Source: Alphaproteobacteria bacterium
Lineage (GTDB): Bacteria; Pseudomonadota; Alphaproteobacteria; Acetobacterales; Acetobacteraceae
Direction: 5' to 3'
DNA: 9,988 nucleotides
Assembly (NCBI GenBank): GCA_013298245.1
Contig: JAAFHD010000106.1
Location: 1-9,988 of the forward strand
Shown here piece after piece: positions 1-5,827 of the stretch (position 1 is the stretch's first letter; each line of letters opens with the position of its first letter). The position numbers were made by a program, and so were the translations under genes. Under the pieces are notes generated by a model that was not told the DNA's origin, did no database searches, and saw nothing but the letters and a program-made list of their open reading frames with translations.

Positions 1-182
1 CCGATATCGACGCCATCATGGCCCGCCCCATCCAGCGCATCTGCCCAGGCATGGGCGAGACAATCGAAGGCCCCGCCGCCATCCGCGCCGCCCACGCCAC
101 CCTGCGCGCCGGCATCACGCTGCTGGCCGCCCGCGAAAAACCCCGCTGGACCATGCCCGCCTGGATCAAGGAGACCACCTGA
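1..182 (+). CDS. C-terminal fragment of an unidentified protein
   Basis: An open frame enters from the left edge and ends at the TGA at 180-182, giving the last 59 or so residues of a protein whose start lies outside the window. The visible part begins DIDAIMARPIQRICPG and ends PAWIKETT; it has an Ala-rich helical stretch and no motif that I recognise. Codon use is GC-biased at third positions like its neighbours, so it is probably real coding sequence. Its stop overlaps the start of the receptor gene at 182 (TGATG), and the AAGGAG ribosome-binding site of that gene (168-173) lies inside this frame, so the two genes are very likely co-transcribed and translationally coupled. By analogy with other receptor loci it may be an enzyme of the same catabolic pathway, but the fragment does not show this. 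Confidence 0.6.
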   Translation, partial: DIDAIMARPIQRICPGMGETIEGPAAIRAAHATLRAGITLLAAREKPRWTMPAWIKETT

Positions 183-1117
183 TGCTGCGCCGTTCCCTGC
201 TGCTGAGCACCCCTGGCTTCGCCGCCCTCGCCCAGGCGCGGCCGCTGCGCATCGTCGTCCCCTTCCCACCCGGCGGCACCGTCGATCTGCTCGCCCGCCT
301 GGTGCAACCCGTGCTGGAAGCAGGCCTTTCCCAGCCCGTCGTCATCGACAACCGCGCCGGCGCGGGCGGCGCCATCGGCTCCGACCACGTCGCGAAATCC
401 CCACCCGATGGGCTGACGCTGGTGGTCTCCAACAGCGCGAGCCAAGGCATCGGTCCCGCCGTCAACCGCGCCCTGCCCTATGACGCACTGCGCGACTTCA
501 CCCATATCGGCCTGATCGCCGCCGTGCCCACGGCCTTGGGCGTTTCCACCACCAGCCGCTTCGAAACCCTGGACCAATTCCTGGATGCCGCACGCCGCGC
601 GCCAGGTGTGCGCGTGGGCTCCTCCGGCAACGGCACATCCGGCCATGCCAAAACCGAAATCCTCGCCCGCGCCGTGCCCGGTGCCACCATCACCCACGTC
701 CCCTACCGCGGCGCAGCACCCGCCGTGCTCGACGTCATCGCCGGCAACACCGAGGGCGTCATGGCCGCCATCGCCGATATCGGCCGCAATGACCGCCTGC
801 GCCTGCTGGCCGTCACCAGCGAAACCCGCGCCGCCCGCTGGCCCAACGTCCCCTGCTTTTCGGAGCGCGGCTTCCCGCAACTGGTGGCGAACAACTGGTT
901 CGGCCTCTCAGGCCCCGCCGGCCTGGACGCTGCCCTCGCCCAGCGCATCAACGCGGCCCTGGTCGCCGGCCTGAACACCCCCGCCGTGACCGAACGCCTG
1001 GCCGAACTTGGCACCACGCCCAACCGCATGACGCCCGCGGACTACACCACCCTCGTGCGCACCGAACTGGCGCGCTGGGCCGAGATCGTGCGCACCGCCA
1101 ACATCACCGCAGACTGA
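182..1117 (+). CDS. Bug/TctC-family tripartite tricarboxylate transporter substrate-binding protein
   Basis: A 311-residue periplasmic solute receptor of the Bug (TctC) family, which captures small carboxylates or related anions for a tripartite tricarboxylate transporter. Residues 1-19 form a signal peptide (MLRRSLLL..., cleavage predicted after AQA). The mature protein starts with the family pattern RIVVPFPPGGTVDLLARL (about 23-40), followed by a VIDNRAGAGGAIGSDHVAKSPPDG segment split by the usual ligand-binding loop, and later THVPYRGAAPAVLDVIAG, the conserved HVPYRG region. The length is normal for the family. The start is ATG 182, with AAGGAG at 168-173 placed 8 bases upstream, and it overlaps the previous stop codon. 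No tctA or tctB membrane gene is adjacent, so this is an orphan receptor, as is common in bacteria with expanded Bug families. The ligand cannot be read from the sequence. Confidence 0.93.
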   Translation: MLRRSLLLSTPGFAALAQARPLRIVVPFPPGGTVDLLARLVQPVLEAGLSQPVVIDNRAGAGGAIGSDHVAKSPPDGLTLVVSNSASQGIGPAVNRALPYDALRDFTHIGLIAAVPTALGVSTTSRFETLDQFLDAARRAPGVRVGSSGNGTSGHAKTEILARAVPGATITHVPYRGAAPAVLDVIAGNTEGVMAAIADIGRNDRLRLLAVTSETRAARWPNVPCFSERGFPQLVANNWFGLSGPAGLDAALAQRINAALVAGLNTPAVTERLAELGTTPNRMTPADYTTLVRTELARWAEIVRTANITAD

Positions 1118-1152
1118 CCACAGCAGCACCCCACGCAGTTGTTACTCGCGAT

Positions 1153-1187
1153 CGCATGACCTGCACTGGGTTTTCGCCAATCATGCG
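1153..1187. repeat. 7-bp inverted repeat upstream of the RTX gene
   Basis: CGCATGA at 1153-1159 is the exact reverse complement of TCATGCG at 1181-1187, with a 21-bp spacer, ending two bases before the RTX start codon. The left arm also overlaps a GCGATCGC palindrome (1148-1155). It could be an operator or a weak hairpin in the leader that covers the start region, but 7 bp in GC-rich DNA can occur by chance. The rest of the 72-bp gap shows no clear promoter or terminator. Confidence 0.3.
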
Positions 1188-1189
1188 CC

Positions 1190-3088
1190 ATGGCCATCTT
1201 CACCACAGGCGTCACCGGCGCGCCCTTCGCTTCCCTGCGGCTCTTCCCGCAGACCTCGGGCGCGCTGCAATTCGACATCGCGCAATCCGGCGCGGAGGTG
1301 CATTTCCGCATCCTCAGCGCCACGCCCGCGGCCATCGCGGCCTATCCCAGCCTGGTCGGCTCCACCATCGTCGCGCGTGGCAACGACCTCGTCTGGGACA
1401 GCCGCGCCGGCGCGCAGGGCGGCACTGTCACGGCGATCGATTTCCGCTCCTCACTGGGCACGACCATCGCCACCTGGAGCGGGCTGAACCTCGGCATCGT
1501 CAGCTCCCCCTTCGGGCCGCTGCCCATCCTGTTGCAGCTGACCGATTTCGTGGGCACCGATCCCGCCGCGCTGCTTGCCTTCGAGGACCAGCTGACCGGC
1601 AGCGAGGCGGCCGAATCCCTCCATGGCGGTGGCGGCAACGACACGCTGCTCGGCCTGGGCGGCCATGACACGCTCAATGGCGGCACGGGCGATGATTCGA
1701 TCAGCGGCGGCCAGGGCAATGACCTGATCTTCGGCCTCGGCGGGCGCGACAGCGTCAATGGCGATGCGGGCAACGACACCATCGATGGCGGCGGCAGCAA
1801 CGGCGGCGTGGTCGCGATCAACGGCGGCGACGGCGATGATGTGCTCTACAGCTCCGCCATCTATGTCGGGCGCAACATCAGCCTCAGCGGCGGCGCGGAT
1901 GATGACCTGGTCATCTGGGGCGAGGGGCATTTCCTCAACGCCTTCGGCGGCGATGGGCGTGACGTGCTGCGCTTCGACACCAGCAGCGCCATCAGCACGA
2001 TCTACGCGCAGGGCGCATCGCAATTCCTGCCCGATACGCCGGCCGGCCCGGCGCTGGCCTTCTTCATGGCAAGCGGCTTCGTCGGCTACAATATCGATCA
2101 GTTCGAGGTCTTCGTCCTCAGCGAACAAGCCGATGAATTCAGCAATGGCCTGGCCACGGCAGCCGGGCGCGTCTGGACCTATTTCGGCCGCGGTGGCGGC
2201 GACACCATCAGCGGCAGCGAGGCCGATGAGACGATCTTCGGCGGCGCCGGCGCCGACAGCCTGCTCGGCAATGGCGGCAATGATGTCCTCTACGCCGAGG
2301 CCGGCGGCGGCACGCTGCTGGGCGGCGCAGGCGATGACGTGCTGGTCAGTTCGGCCGCCGGCCAGGGCGCGGCGCTGCGCATGTTCGGTGAGGGCGATAA
2401 CGACCAGATCTTCCTGACCGGCATCGACATCGCGCAGCTCATCGAAGGTGGCGGCGGCGATGACGTGATCCGCCTCAATGGCGAAAACAACGGCCAGGTC
2501 TTCGGCGGCGATGGCGATGATGTCATCGCGGGTTTTGGCGGGCGCGACACGCTGGCGGGCGGCGCCGGCCAGGACACGCTGTTCGGCGGCGACGATGATG
2601 ACAGCCTGCTGGGCGGCCTTGGCAATGACATGCTGCTCAGCGGCAATGGCGCGGACAATGCCAATGGCGAGGACGGTAATGACGCCATCGCATTGGGCGC
2701 CGACCCCGATGTGGGCTTCGGCGGCGCGGGCGATGACACGCTGTTCGGAGAGGACGCCTCCGACACGCTGCTGGGTGAGGCCGGCGCCGATATCCTCTCA
2801 GGCGGCGCGGGCGATGACCTGCTGCTGGGCGGGGCGGGCAATGACGCGCTGGTGGGCGGCACGGGTGCTGATCGCTATGCGTTCGACACGCTGAATTGGG
2901 GCTATGACCAGATCTTCGGCTTCAGCCGCGCGGAGGGCGACCGGATCCAGTTCAATGGCTCCGGCATCACCACCTTCGGGAGCCTGCAGCTGCTGGAAAT
3001 CGGCGGCAACACGGCGCTGCTATTCGGCACGCAGCGCATCGATGTCTATGACGTGACGGGGCTGATGGGCGGCGATTTCCTGTTCTGA
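1190..3088 (+). CDS. RTX (haemolysin-type) calcium-binding repeat protein, probably type I secreted
   Basis: A 632-residue glycine- and aspartate-rich protein. Residues 1-135 are a non-repeat N-terminal region with no recognisable enzyme motif and no signal peptide. From about 146 there are roughly 28 nonapeptide-like units of the GGxGxDxLx type by eye (such as GGGGNDTLL at 146 and GGAGDDLLL at 538), in blocks about 146-260, 333-407 and 420-563. A non-repeat spacer lies at about 261-332. Such repeats fold as a calcium-binding beta-roll after export. The last 75 residues (ADRYAFDTL... to the hydrophobic end GGDFLF) resemble the C-terminal domain that serves as a type I secretion signal. No ABC exporter or membrane-fusion gene is nearby. 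The start is ATG 1190; no good Shine-Dalgarno is visible and a 7-bp inverted repeat lies just upstream. The 3' end overlaps the convergent regulator gene by 43 bp. The cargo function is unknown; a surface or matrix protein is plausible. Confidence 0.9.
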   Translation: MAIFTTGVTGAPFASLRLFPQTSGALQFDIAQSGAEVHFRILSATPAAIAAYPSLVGSTIVARGNDLVWDSRAGAQGGTVTAIDFRSSLGTTIATWSGLNLGIVSSPFGPLPILLQLTDFVGTDPAALLAFEDQLTGSEAAESLHGGGGNDTLLGLGGHDTLNGGTGDDSISGGQGNDLIFGLGGRDSVNGDAGNDTIDGGGSNGGVVAINGGDGDDVLYSSAIYVGRNISLSGGADDDLVIWGEGHFLNAFGGDGRDVLRFDTSSAISTIYAQGASQFLPDTPAGPALAFFMASGFVGYNIDQFEVFVLSEQADEFSNGLATAAGRVWTYFGRGGGDTISGSEADETIFGGAGADSLLGNGGNDVLYAEAGGGTLLGGAGDDVLVSSAAGQGAALRMFGEGDNDQIFLTGIDIAQLIEGGGGDDVIRLNGENNGQVFGGDGDDVIAGFGGRDTLAGGAGQDTLFGGDDDDSLLGGLGNDMLLSGNGADNANGEDGNDAIALGADPDVGFGGAGDDTLFGEDASDTLLGEAGADILSGGAGDDLLLGGAGNDALVGGTGADRYAFDTLNWGYDQIFGFSRAEGDRIQFNGSGITTFGSLQLLEIGGNTALLFGTQRIDVYDVTGLMGGDFLF

Positions 3089-4050
3089 GCAAAGCTGCGC
3101 CGCCACGCCGATGGCGGCACGCCCACATGCTCGCGAAACGCGCGGCGCAGCGCGTCCTCATGCGCGAAGCCGCAGGCGGCTGCGATATCTGGCAGCGTGG
3201 CGCGCCCGGCCTCCAGCATGTCCTGGGCTGCGCGGATGCGCGCGGCGGCGAGCCATTCGCCAGGCGTGCGGCCAGTGGTCGCGTGGAAATGCCGTTGGAA
3301 ACTGCGCACCGACATGCCGGCGTGCGCAGCCATCTCCGCGAGGCGCGGCGGCTGCGCCAGGCGCGCGCGCAACCAGTCCAGCAAGGGCGCCAGCGGCACA
3401 CCGCGTTCGCGCGCGACAGGGTGCCGGATGAACTGCGCCTGCCCCCCTTCGCGATGCGGCGGCACCACCAGTCGCCGCGCCACACTATTGGCGGCCGCCG
3501 CGCCGAAATCACGCCGCACGATGTGCAGGCACAGGTCGATGCCGGCCGCACTGCCGGCCGCCGTCAGCACATCGCCCGCGTCCACATAGAGCCTGTCCGG
3601 CAGCAGTGTCAGCGACGGAAAGCGGCGCGCCACTGCATCAATATACCGCCAATGCGTCGTGGCCGCGCGGCCTTCCAGCAGCCTCGCCTCGGCCAGCACC
3701 ACGATGCCTGAACACAGCGACATGATGCGCGCACCACGCCCATGCGCACGGCGCAGCGCACGGCACAGCGCGGCCGGCACCGGCGCATCAATGCCGCGCC
3801 AGCCAGGCACCACGATCAGGTCAGCGCCAGACAGCGCTGGCGCACGTGGCAGCTGCATCGCGATGCCGGCCATGCGGATCGGGCCAGGTTCCGCCGCGTG
3901 GATCGCGCAGCGATACCAGCGCGCACCCATCTCCGGGCGCGGCAGGGCGAACACCTCCTGCGCGATGCCGAATTCAAAGGCGCACAGCCCGTCATAGGCC
4001 AGGATGGCGACGCGCGGGCCGCTTGGCGTGATTCGTCCGGTCATTGGCAT
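3046..4050 (-). CDS. GlxA-family transcriptional regulator (DJ-1/PfpI domain plus AraC-type HTH)
   Basis: A 334-residue cytoplasmic DNA-binding regulator. Residues about 12-185 form a DJ-1/PfpI-like (class I glutamine amidotransferase fold) sensor domain starting RVAILAYDGLCAFEFG. Its nucleophile-elbow region is SLCSGIVVLAEARLLEGRAA (Cys113), followed by TTHW, as in other GlxA-type proteins. Residues about 235-320 are an AraC-type double HTH domain (AEMAAHAGMSVRSFQRHF, then IAAACGFAHEDALRRAFREH). The start is uncertain: ATG 4050 is chosen, but TTG 4059 and ATG 4044 are in the same frame and none has a strong ribosome-binding site. The HTH domain is complete by residue 320; the last 14 residues are encoded entirely on the antisense of the RTX gene's 3' end. 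The gene is divergent from the rhodanese gene with 60 bp between, suggesting it controls that gene and itself. The inducer is unknown. Confidence 0.92.
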   Translation of the reverse strand: MPMTGRITPSGPRVAILAYDGLCAFEFGIAQEVFALPRPEMGARWYRCAIHAAEPGPIRMAGIAMQLPRAPALSGADLIVVPGWRGIDAPVPAALCRALRRAHGRGARIMSLCSGIVVLAEARLLEGRAATTHWRYIDAVARRFPSLTLLPDRLYVDAGDVLTAAGSAAGIDLCLHIVRRDFGAAAANSVARRLVVPPHREGGQAQFIRHPVARERGVPLAPLLDWLRARLAQPPRLAEMAAHAGMSVRSFQRHFHATTGRTPGEWLAAARIRAAQDMLEAGRATLPDIAAACGFAHEDALRRAFREHVGVPPSAWRRSFAQNRKSPPISPVTS

Positions 4051-4110
4051 TCTGGCCAACTACCGCGCGCCCCAGCGCACTGCAAGAAAAGCCGGCGAAA
4101 GGAGACCACC

Positions 4111-4497
4111 ATGAACGCCGTCATCGCCACCCCCGCCGCCTCACCCGAGGCCTCCGCCGCGCATCACGCGGCACTGCTGTGCTTCGAGACCGACTGCGCC
4201 GATGTCCACGCCGCCATGCAATCCGGCGCGCCCGGCTTCGTGCTGCTGGATGTGCGCGGCCCCGATGCCTTCGCCCGTGGCCATGTGCCAGGCGCGGTCA
4301 ACCTGTCGCACCGCCTGATCACGCCCGAGCGTATGGCCGCCTGGCCCGCCGAAACCCTGTTCGTCGTCTATTGCGCCGGCCCGCATTGCAATGGCGCGGA
4401 CCGCGCGGCGCTGAACCTGGCGCGCCTGCGCCGCCCGGTGAAGCTGATGCTGGGCGGCATCACCGGTTGGCAGAACGAAGGCTTCAGCCTCGCGTAA
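4111..4497 (+). CDS. Single-domain rhodanese-like sulfurtransferase
   Basis: A 128-residue cytoplasmic rhodanese-fold protein. Members move sulfane sulfur from a donor to an acceptor through a cysteine persulfide. Visible landmarks are the N-terminal FVLLDVRGPDAFARGHVPGAVNL segment (about 43-65, the conserved DVR and GHxPGA elements), the active-site strand VVYCAGPHCNGADRAA with catalytic Cys88 and a second Cys93, and a C-terminal LGGITGWQNEGF (about 114-125), matching the usual GG-x-x-x-W element. Length is typical for a single-domain rhodanese. The start at ATG 4111 is fixed by AAAGGAG at 4098-4104, six bases upstream, the best ribosome-binding site in the window. The gene diverges from the GlxA-type regulator, its likely controller. 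Its 3' end overlaps the convergent gene by 14 bp. The physiological sulfur donor cannot be deduced. Confidence 0.93.
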   Translation: MNAVIATPAASPEASAAHHAALLCFETDCADVHAAMQSGAPGFVLLDVRGPDAFARGHVPGAVNLSHRLITPERMAAWPAETLFVVYCAGPHCNGADRAALNLARLRRPVKLMLGGITGWQNEGFSLA

Positions 4498-4876
4498 GCC
4501 ACGCCCGCAGCCACCCATCGCCGCGCCGCGCATCCCATTCCGCCAGGTCGCGCGCGGGGGGCCTGGCACCCCACACACGCCCCGCAAACCGCGCCGCGAC
4601 ATCCGCCCGCGCCGCACATTCCTCCAGCACCACACCGGGCACGCCACCCGCCAACGCAGCCCAGGCCCAGCCGGCCCCCGCGCCGCAATCCAGCAGCGCC
4701 GCACCACCATCCCAGCCGCCCGCGCGCAGCACCGCCAGAAACCCATCCGCCCCCAGAAACCCCGCCGCGCCTGGCGCCGACAACAACGTCACCGGCACGC
4801 CCAACCCCAGCACCGCCCGCACATCACGCGCCGCGTGCACCACGAAAACCGGCCCTTGCGTGGTGTGGCGCAGCAT
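4484..4876 (-). CDS. Conserved hypothetical protein, alphaproteobacterial type
   Basis: A 130-residue protein that I recognise only as resembling uncharacterised alphaproteobacterial proteins; no function is assigned. It begins MLRHTTQGPVFVVHAARD, then has GVPVTLLSAPGAAGFLGADG (about 26-45), a GAALLDCGAGAGWAWAAL stretch resembling the beta-strand and glycine turn of a Rossmann-like fold, and ends DGWLRAWLTRG. There is no signal peptide or membrane segment. An in-frame extension upstream to 5179 exists but runs antisense to the coiled-coil gene and has implausible Arg/Pro-rich composition, so ATG 4876 is chosen; AAGGGG (plus-strand CCCCTT at 4881-4886) lies four bases upstream. The start sits in the loop of an 11-bp inverted repeat. 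The gene diverges from the coiled-coil/zapA block and overlaps the rhodanese gene tail to tail by 14 bp. Confidence 0.72.
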   Translation of the reverse strand: MLRHTTQGPVFVVHAARDVRAVLGLGVPVTLLSAPGAAGFLGADGFLAVLRAGGWDGGAALLDCGAGAGWAWAALAGGVPGVVLEECAARADVAARFAGRVWGARPPARDLAEWDARRGDGWLRAWLTRG

Positions 4877-4905
4877 GCGACCCCTTGGACACAACGCCAC
4901 ACCAC
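4860..4905. repeat. 11-bp perfect inverted repeat bracketing a start codon and ribosome-binding site
   Basis: GTGGTGTGGCG at 4860-4870 is the exact reverse complement of CGCCACACCAC at 4895-4905; the spacer is 24 bp. On the minus-strand transcript the ribosome-binding site and AUG of the gene starting at 4876 fall in the loop of this potential hairpin. The right arm is part of a short tandem CCACA triplicate (4897-4911). The same DNA forms the divergent intergenic region towards the coiled-coil/zapA genes, so it could equally be an operator bound by a dimeric protein. Confidence 0.5.
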
Positions 4906-4923
4906 ACCACAAGGGCGCCCGGC

Positions 4924-5163
4924 TTGGAACTGACGACCGACCCCGCATTGCAGGCGGCGCAACGGCTGGAACTGGCGGTGGAAAAACTCGCCAGCGCCAT
5001 CGAAAAACGCCTGGCCGCGATCGACGCACAATCCACCCAGCGCGAAGCGGGCATGGTCTCGCGCACGGAAGTCGCCGCACTGTCGGCCCGCTTCGATGCC
5101 GCGCTGTCACAACTGCGCGCGGCGGTTGCCGAAGAACCCGCAGACCCCGCCGGGAGAAACTGA
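4924..5163 (+). CDS. Small coiled-coil protein encoded directly before zapA
   Basis: A 79-residue, Ala/Glu/Leu-rich protein with heptad-like helices (LQAAQRLELAVEKLASAIEKRL at about 9-30, split by AAIDAQ, then ALSARFDAALSQLRAAVAEE). It is predicted to be mostly alpha-helical coiled coil, has no signal peptide, and recalls the short DUF4164-like proteins found before zapA in alphaproteobacteria; that family match is from memory. It probably acts with ZapA or the division machinery, but this is inference from position only. The start is TTG. TTG 4924 is preferred because AAGGG (4911-4915) lies eight bases upstream; an in-frame TTG at 4885 would add 13 residues of low-complexity sequence read from CCACA repeats. 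The stop (5161-5163) is two bases before the zapA start, so the two are in one operon. Confidence 0.75.
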   Translation: MELTTDPALQAAQRLELAVEKLASAIEKRLAAIDAQSTQREAGMVSRTEVAALSARFDAALSQLRAAVAEEPADPAGRN

Positions 5164-5165
5164 CG

Positions 5166-5501
5166 ATGGGACAAGTCACCGTCCGCGTGAATGGCTACAG
5201 CCACACCATCGGCTGCCGCGACGGCGAGGAAGCGCATGTGCGCGAACTCATCGCCATCATCGACAGCAAGGTGCAGTCCATCCGCCAGATGGGCGGCCAA
5301 TTTTCCGAAAGCCGCATGCTGCTGCACGTCGCCCTGCTGCTGGCCGACGAACTGGGCGACATGCGCGTCGACATGGCCCGCGCCACCGGCGGCCACGTGC
5401 CCGACGCGCCCGCCCCCACCACCGACCCGCGCCTGGCCGAACGCCTGGCCCGCATCGCCGAACGCATCGAAGGCATTGCCGGCAGCCTTGAGCGGTCGTA
5501 G
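5166..5501 (+). CDS. zapA: Cell division protein ZapA
   Basis: A 111-residue ZapA homologue, a cytoplasmic protein that binds FtsZ and cross-links its filaments to stabilise the Z-ring. The N-terminal globular part reads VTVRVNGYSHTIGCRDGEEAHVRELIAIID (in pieces, about 4-33), matching the family's V-x-x-x-I-x-G-x-x-Y/H and C-x-x-G-E-E landmarks. It is followed by a long helix (SKVQSIRQMG, then MLLHVALLLADEL) used for dimerisation and tetramerisation. The C-terminus is a charged helix (LAERLARIAERIEGIAGSL) after a Pro-rich linker (about 79-87). The start at ATG 5166 has GGGAG at 5152-5156. It follows the small coiled-coil gene by two bases, and 6S RNA and the cyclo-ligase gene lie downstream, the conserved proteobacterial order that strongly supports the assignment. 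Its 3' end probably contains the 6S promoter. Confidence 0.93.
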   Translation: MGQVTVRVNGYSHTIGCRDGEEAHVRELIAIIDSKVQSIRQMGGQFSESRMLLHVALLLADELGDMRVDMARATGGHVPDAPAPTTDPRLAERLARIAERIEGIAGSLERS

Positions 5502-5504
5502 CAT
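5476..5504 (+). promoter_or_regulatory. Probable sigma-70 promoter of 6S RNA inside the 3' end of zapA
   Basis: TTGCCG at 5476-5481 and TAGCAT at 5499-5504 are separated by exactly 17 bases; each matches four of six consensus bases. The predicted transcription start, about seven bases after the -10 box, is 5511, exactly the first base of the closing helix of the predicted 6S RNA. The box positions were read by eye, so this is a moderate call that gains weight from the fit to the RNA's 5' end. Confidence 0.5.
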
Positions 5505-5510
5505 ACGTAG

Positions 5511-5675
5511 GCGAGGCTGGCCTTCCCGCCAGGCACCGACATGCCCAGGGCCAATAAGCAACTCCCGGGAACTGGCTCTGTCCGAACCGTGGTTCGGGTA
5601 TCTGGTGCCCACCTGTTTTAACAGGCCTTGGGAGCATGCAACGCCAGCGATAGTGTTGGCTTCGCAGTATTTTTT
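5511..5675 (+). ncRNA. ssrS: 6S RNA
   Basis: 6S RNA binds the housekeeping RNA polymerase holoenzyme by imitating an open promoter, lowering transcription in stationary phase. The location between zapA and the 5-formyltetrahydrofolate cyclo-ligase gene is its classic proteobacterial site. The sequence folds as expected by eye. A closing stem pairs 5511-5521 (GCGAGGCTGGC) with 5655-5665 (GTTGGCTTCGC), all 11 positions pairing if G-U is allowed. A second helix pairs about 5540-5552 (CATGCCCAGGGCC) with 5624-5638, which includes GGGAGCATG. A large, poorly paired middle region follows, and an apical hairpin CCGAACC-GT-GGTTCGG is at 5582-5597. A run of six T at 5670-5675 fits 3' processing or termination. 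The exact ends are uncertain by several bases. In other proteobacteria this RNA can be co-transcribed with the downstream cyclo-ligase gene. Confidence 0.85.
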
Positions 5676-5827
5676 GCGCACTCAAGCGCCGTGCGCCGGC
5701 ATCCGCCGGCTTGGCTTACGCCGCAGTTCGGGCATCGCTGGTGGGTATGGCTTATGGGCGGCGCCGGCCGCCGTGCGGCCGGATCCTCGTATGGCGGTGC
5801 CAGCTGTGTTGGGGAGCGCCAGTTGTG
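5676..5827. other. Leader/intergenic region between 6S RNA and the cyclo-ligase gene
   Basis: Together with the 6S gene this makes a 326-bp stretch without protein-coding sequence. It holds three small inverted repeats: GCGCAC/GTGCGC (5676-5681 and 5691-5696), GCCGG/CCGGC (5695-5699 and 5706-5710) and CCGGCCG/CGGCCGG (5764-5770 and 5776-5782, 5-base loop). None is followed by a T run in the forward direction, so I do not call a terminator. I see no convincing promoter. An in-frame extension of the cyclo-ligase reading frame crosses part of it but looks non-coding (Arg/Cys/Trp-rich). Confidence 0.5.

Noticed and set aside
1139..1167. Promoter TTGTTA-N17-TGCACT before the RTX gene
   Set aside because: The -10 match is poor, so it was not listed as a feature.
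1342..2862. Long antisense frames under the RTX gene (1342-1821, 1451-2128, 2290-2862)
   Set aside because: They mirror the glycine/aspartate repeat codons, giving periodic Pro/Ser- or Ala/Val-rich sequences with no domain; the plus-strand RTX gene explains the region fully.
4877..5179. N-terminal extension of the minus-strand hypothetical gene to 5179
   Set aside because: It would run antisense through the coiled-coil gene with an Arg/Pro-rich sequence; ATG 4876 has its own ribosome-binding site.
4044..5501. A 485-residue open frame covering the rhodanese gene, the minus-strand gene and zapA
   Set aside because: Only its last 111 residues (zapA) look like protein. The rest is the wrong frame of the rhodanese gene or antisense of the hypothetical gene, with Arg/Ala/Pro-rich GC-driven composition.
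4824..5681. A 285-residue minus-strand frame across zapA and the 6S region
   Set aside because: It is antisense to a clear zapA and to a structured RNA, has no recognisable motif and shows His/Gly/Ala composition typical of shadow frames.
5764..5782. CCGGCCG/CGGCCGG hairpin as a rho-independent terminator
   Set aside because: No T run follows, and it lies within the probable leader of the cyclo-ligase gene.
5711..5827. N-terminal extension of the cyclo-ligase (39 residues)
   Set aside because: The extension is Arg/Cys/Trp-rich and unlike the family; ATG 5828 gives a family-typical N-terminus and length.
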